This document shows, piece after piece, positions 61,687 through 64,000 of a DNA stretch of 64,000 nt. Numbering within the stretch: the stretch's first letter is position 1; every line of letters begins with the position of its first letter. The position numbers and the translations under genes are program-made. Source of the stretch: JBBDMU01 sp040905685. GTDB lineage: Bacteria; Bacteroidota; Rhodothermia; Balneolales; Natronogracilivirgulaceae. The notes under the pieces were generated by a model. It saw nothing but the letters and a program-made list of their open reading frames with translations. It was not told where the DNA came from and ran no database searches. The stretch lies in NCBI GenBank assembly GCA_040905685.1, contig JBBDRB010000097.1, forward strand, positions 15,778 to 79,777. Reading direction: 5' to 3'.

Positions 61687-62727
61687 ATGGGACGAGCAGC
61701 AATATTACTTTGCACGGGTTTTACCCTCATTTTAGGTATAATGCAATTTCACATTCAAACCGGTCAGGTAAAACAGAGCCTGTCTAATGCAGAGTATGCC
61801 AACTCCTCGCAAGCCAGGAATATGGCCATGAGTGGAATGGAGATGGGGATCAGGGAAATGCATGATGATTTCGGCTGGAGACCAGACCCTCAACCGTGGA
61901 CCATTACCATCAGCGGCCATTCTACGGATGTGTATATCGATGACGATCAATCTCACCCCTCCGAACTGCAATCCAATCAGGTTCGTGTGCGGGCTGAATC
62001 CAAAATGGGCTCCCAAACGGGAAATGCTCACGCCATACTCCAATTAGATAACATCTTTCCCAAAATTCCGGCCGCTCTGGGGTTTTATACTGACGAGACT
62101 ATGCTCAATATCAACGGCAGCGCCTTTGAGTTTAATGGAAAGGACACCAATCCGGACGGGACGTCGGGGACGGAAGATGATCTACCCGGAGTGGCCGCCG
62201 ATACCAGCGCCTATGATACATTGTTGGATAATTTAAACAATAATCAAAAAGCTAAAGTTGAAGACGGCGTGTATGAAGAGCAAATACTGGATAATGAGGA
62301 TTTGCAGGAACATATTGATAAGTATGCCGATGTAGCCGAAACCTACAATTCTTCATCGACTTCTCCTTTAGGATCCCCGGAAGAGCCCAAAATCGTATCG
62401 CTCGATGCAGGAGGAGAAGCCAAGGATGAATCGGGAGCAGGAATTTTGATTATCCCCGAAGGCTCTACCTTTACCGCCAAGGGAGACTTTACGTTTCATG
62501 GCTTGATCATTGTTCAGGGAACACTTGATTTACGAGGTCATGTCACCCTGTTTGGTTCGATGCTCTTTGGCGGCGAATCGCAGCTGGATATCCCCGATGA
62601 AGACGATGGCACGACGTTTTCCGGCAGCGTAACGGTCAATTACAGCAGTAGCGCCTTAGCTAATGCAAACAATAAATTAGCTCATAAGTTCGGTGACGGC
62701 GTTGAAGTGGCTAGTATATATGATTAA
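61687..62727 (+). CDS. PilX-like/minor-pilin-like exported protein
   Basis: 346 residues. The N terminus has a hydrophobic helix (AAILLCTGFTLILGIMQFHI) running into QARNMAMSGMEMGIREM, as in PilX-type minor pilins. The middle has EFNGKDTNPDGTSGTEDDLPG, and near the end AGILIIPEGSTFTAKGDFTFHGLIIVQGTLDLRGHVTLFGSMLFGG is a beta-helix-like strip common in PilX-like proteins. No classic pilin cleavage motif is clear. Other pilus genes are absent from the window. Two response-regulator genes follow on the same strand. Confidence 0.65.
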   Translation: MGRAAILLCTGFTLILGIMQFHIQTGQVKQSLSNAEYANSSQARNMAMSGMEMGIREMHDDFGWRPDPQPWTITISGHSTDVYIDDDQSHPSELQSNQVRVRAESKMGSQTGNAHAILQLDNIFPKIPAALGFYTDETMLNINGSAFEFNGKDTNPDGTSGTEDDLPGVAADTSAYDTLLDNLNNNQKAKVEDGVYEEQILDNEDLQEHIDKYADVAETYNSSSTSPLGSPEEPKIVSLDAGGEAKDESGAGILIIPEGSTFTAKGDFTFHGLIIVQGTLDLRGHVTLFGSMLFGGESQLDIPDEDDGTTFSGSVTVNYSSSALANANNKLAHKFGDGVEVASIYD

Positions 62728-62821
62728 TCAGTATCATTACTAAGCCCCCGAATACATTACACCTTATGAAACAAACCGATCTTAGTTATAGCTATCAATT
62801 TGAATAATTGGAAAACAGCTA

Positions 62822-63184
62822 ATGCGAAAAGCTTTAATTGTTGAAGACGATCAGGTATTATCATTCCTGCTCAGCGTTCAGTTAGAGCTACTGGGTTATG
62901 GTGTGGCAGGGAGTGTGGTTTCAGGGGAGGAGGCAATAAAAGCGATGAAAGAGTTAAAACCCGATTTTTTATTGGTAGATATAAATCTAAAAGGCAACCT
63001 TGATGGCATTGAAACCATGGAATTAATCAAAACCGTTTCCGGTGTCCCTTTTATATATCTCACCGCCAACTCTGATCTGACAACTAAAAGCCGTGCGCTT
63101 AAAACCGAGCCACATGGTTACTTGATAAAACCAATTGGACTGAGTGCATTAAGAAATACTCTGTCTCTCGCTCTCGCTGTATAA
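62822..63184 (+). CDS. Single-domain CheY-like response regulator
   Basis: 120 residues, receiver only. Acidic pair in IVEDD, phosphoacceptor Asp in DFLLVDINLKG, conserved Thr/Lys in YLTANSD and GYLIKPIG. Without an output domain it should act by protein contact. It lies 94 bases after the PilX-like gene and 39 bases before the OmpR-type regulator, so it may be part of one phosphorelay. Confidence 0.92.
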   Translation: MRKALIVEDDQVLSFLLSVQLELLGYGVAGSVVSGEEAIKAMKELKPDFLLVDINLKGNLDGIETMELIKTVSGVPFIYLTANSDLTTKSRALKTEPHGYLIKPIGLSALRNTLSLALAV

Positions 63185-63223
63185 AAATTATAAACATTAA
63201 TAAGGCTATCATAAGTTAGAGTT

Positions 63224-63955
63224 ATGGAAATATTAGTAATAGAAGATGACTATTTTACTCGATTAATGGTTGAGCATGTTCTGGCCAATCATGGTCACAA
63301 AATAGAATCCGTGGAACTTGGGCAAGAGGGAGAATCCAAGGCAATCCAAAATGCCTATGACTGTATCATTTTAGATTTAACCTTGCCTGATAAGAATGGA
63401 ATCGAGGTGTGCAGGAATATTAGGGCTAGTGAAGTTAAAACTCCAATACTGATTTTATCTGCTCATAAGACCACCGATATAAAAGTTACCGGCCTGAATG
63501 CCGGTGCGGATGACTACCTGACAAAACCATTTGAGAATAAAGAGCTTTTGGCCCGGATTGGAGCCGTAACACGACGAACACGCGATCAGGTAAAAGAGTT
63601 AAATGAATACCTTCAGTTCGGTGAACTTAAGGTGGATCTGATAGAGAGAATATTTACGGTCAAAGGACAAAACATTTTCCTGACAAAAAATGAGTTTAAC
63701 CTAATAACTTATTTCCTGAAAAACCCGGAAAGGGTAATTGGAATAGATGAACTTACCAAAAATGTATGGGAAATGAATTTCGATTCACATACCAACTTCA
63801 TGAATGTCTACATCAGCTACCTGAGAAAGAAGATCAATGAGGTTACATCAAAGAAGTATATCCGAACCGTGCGAAAAAAAGGGTTTATTCTTATAGATAA
63901 GGAAGGCTCAAGAAATCATCTGCGTGATTACATTATTGCTGATAAGAGTGAATAA
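63224..63955 (+). CDS. OmpR-family response regulator (inverted near-copy of the one at 57904)
   Basis: 243 residues. Acidic pair in VIEDDYF, phosphoacceptor in CIILDLTLP, Lys in YLTKPF, winged-helix domain with VWEMNFDSHTNFMNVYISYL. From about residue 33 on it is close to identical to the 57904 protein, with long stretches of identical bases in the DNA-binding part; residues 6-32 and the end differ. This mosaic suggests gene conversion after duplication. No kinase is nearby. Confidence 0.93.
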   Translation: MEILVIEDDYFTRLMVEHVLANHGHKIESVELGQEGESKAIQNAYDCIILDLTLPDKNGIEVCRNIRASEVKTPILILSAHKTTDIKVTGLNAGADDYLTKPFENKELLARIGAVTRRTRDQVKELNEYLQFGELKVDLIERIFTVKGQNIFLTKNEFNLITYFLKNPERVIGIDELTKNVWEMNFDSHTNFMNVYISYLRKKINEVTSKKYIRTVRKKGFILIDKEGSRNHLRDYIIADKSE

Positions 63956-64000
63956 TACTCAACAAAGAACGATTGCAGGGCAAATACAGACACTGACCGG

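Overview
The window reads as a chromosome piece from a member of the Bacteroidota/Balneolota/Rhodothermota group; a marine or halophilic Balneolota-like bacterium is my best guess. Supporting signs are an LptD-like outer-membrane assembly protein, a PorX-type receiver-PglZ regulator, DUF2911 and DUF5777 proteins, a SusD fragment, many lipoproteins and barrel proteins, and a near absence of Shine-Dalgarno sequences. No rRNA, tRNA, CRISPR array, transposase or integrase was recognised. A run of 100 N at 37095-37194 marks a scaffold join, so linkage across it is not proven.

Left part (1 to 37 kb) is mostly housekeeping. A minus-strand run gcvT-comB-ftsK-lolA has start/stop overlaps. It is followed by an epimerase and scpA, a secreted M28 peptidase, a three-module metallopeptidase/propeller/barrel protein, a heparinase-like protein, a transsulfuration enzyme, and divergent kbl and tdh genes for threonine breakdown to glycine. 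Then come an M48 protease, an alpha-oxoamine synthase, YifB, a DUF4342 protein, a ComEA-like protein, PorX, TsaE, a clostripain-like lipoprotein, a 52-residue Pmp3/YqaE protein, a symporter with thiamine pyrophosphokinase, NrnA, an HtrA-like protease, LptD, an ROK kinase, a FtsB/DivIC-like protein, an esterase and a SPOR lipoprotein.

Middle part (37 to 51 kb) is accessory. A five-gene minus-strand operon holds a cupin, the two halves of a Tm-1-like protein as separate genes, a giant lipoprotein (ThuA, dehydrogenase-type propeller, HEAT-like region, azurin-type copper domain) and glycerate kinase. Next are an EEP-family lipoprotein and a truncated susD, which look like a decayed polysaccharide-utilisation locus. 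An ECF sigma factor is followed by a protein that joins an anti-sigma-like membrane anchor to a barrel-like domain. A three-gene operon (amicyanin-like cupredoxin, YceI, DUF5777) carries the same promoter-like sequence as the sigma operon (AGGCAACCC, 16 bases, GTAT), which suggests one regulon. Ada follows.

Right part (51 to 64 kb) starts with gltD and gltB. After about 57.3 kb the DNA is visibly richer in A+T. Two near-identical OmpR-type response regulators in inverted orientation flank a segment of small genes on the minus strand (two DHFR-fold reductases, a monooxygenase-fold protein, a DoxX-like protein) with attC-like boundary sequences, then a PilX-like protein and a single-domain receiver. 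This segment looks acquired and possibly cassette-derived.
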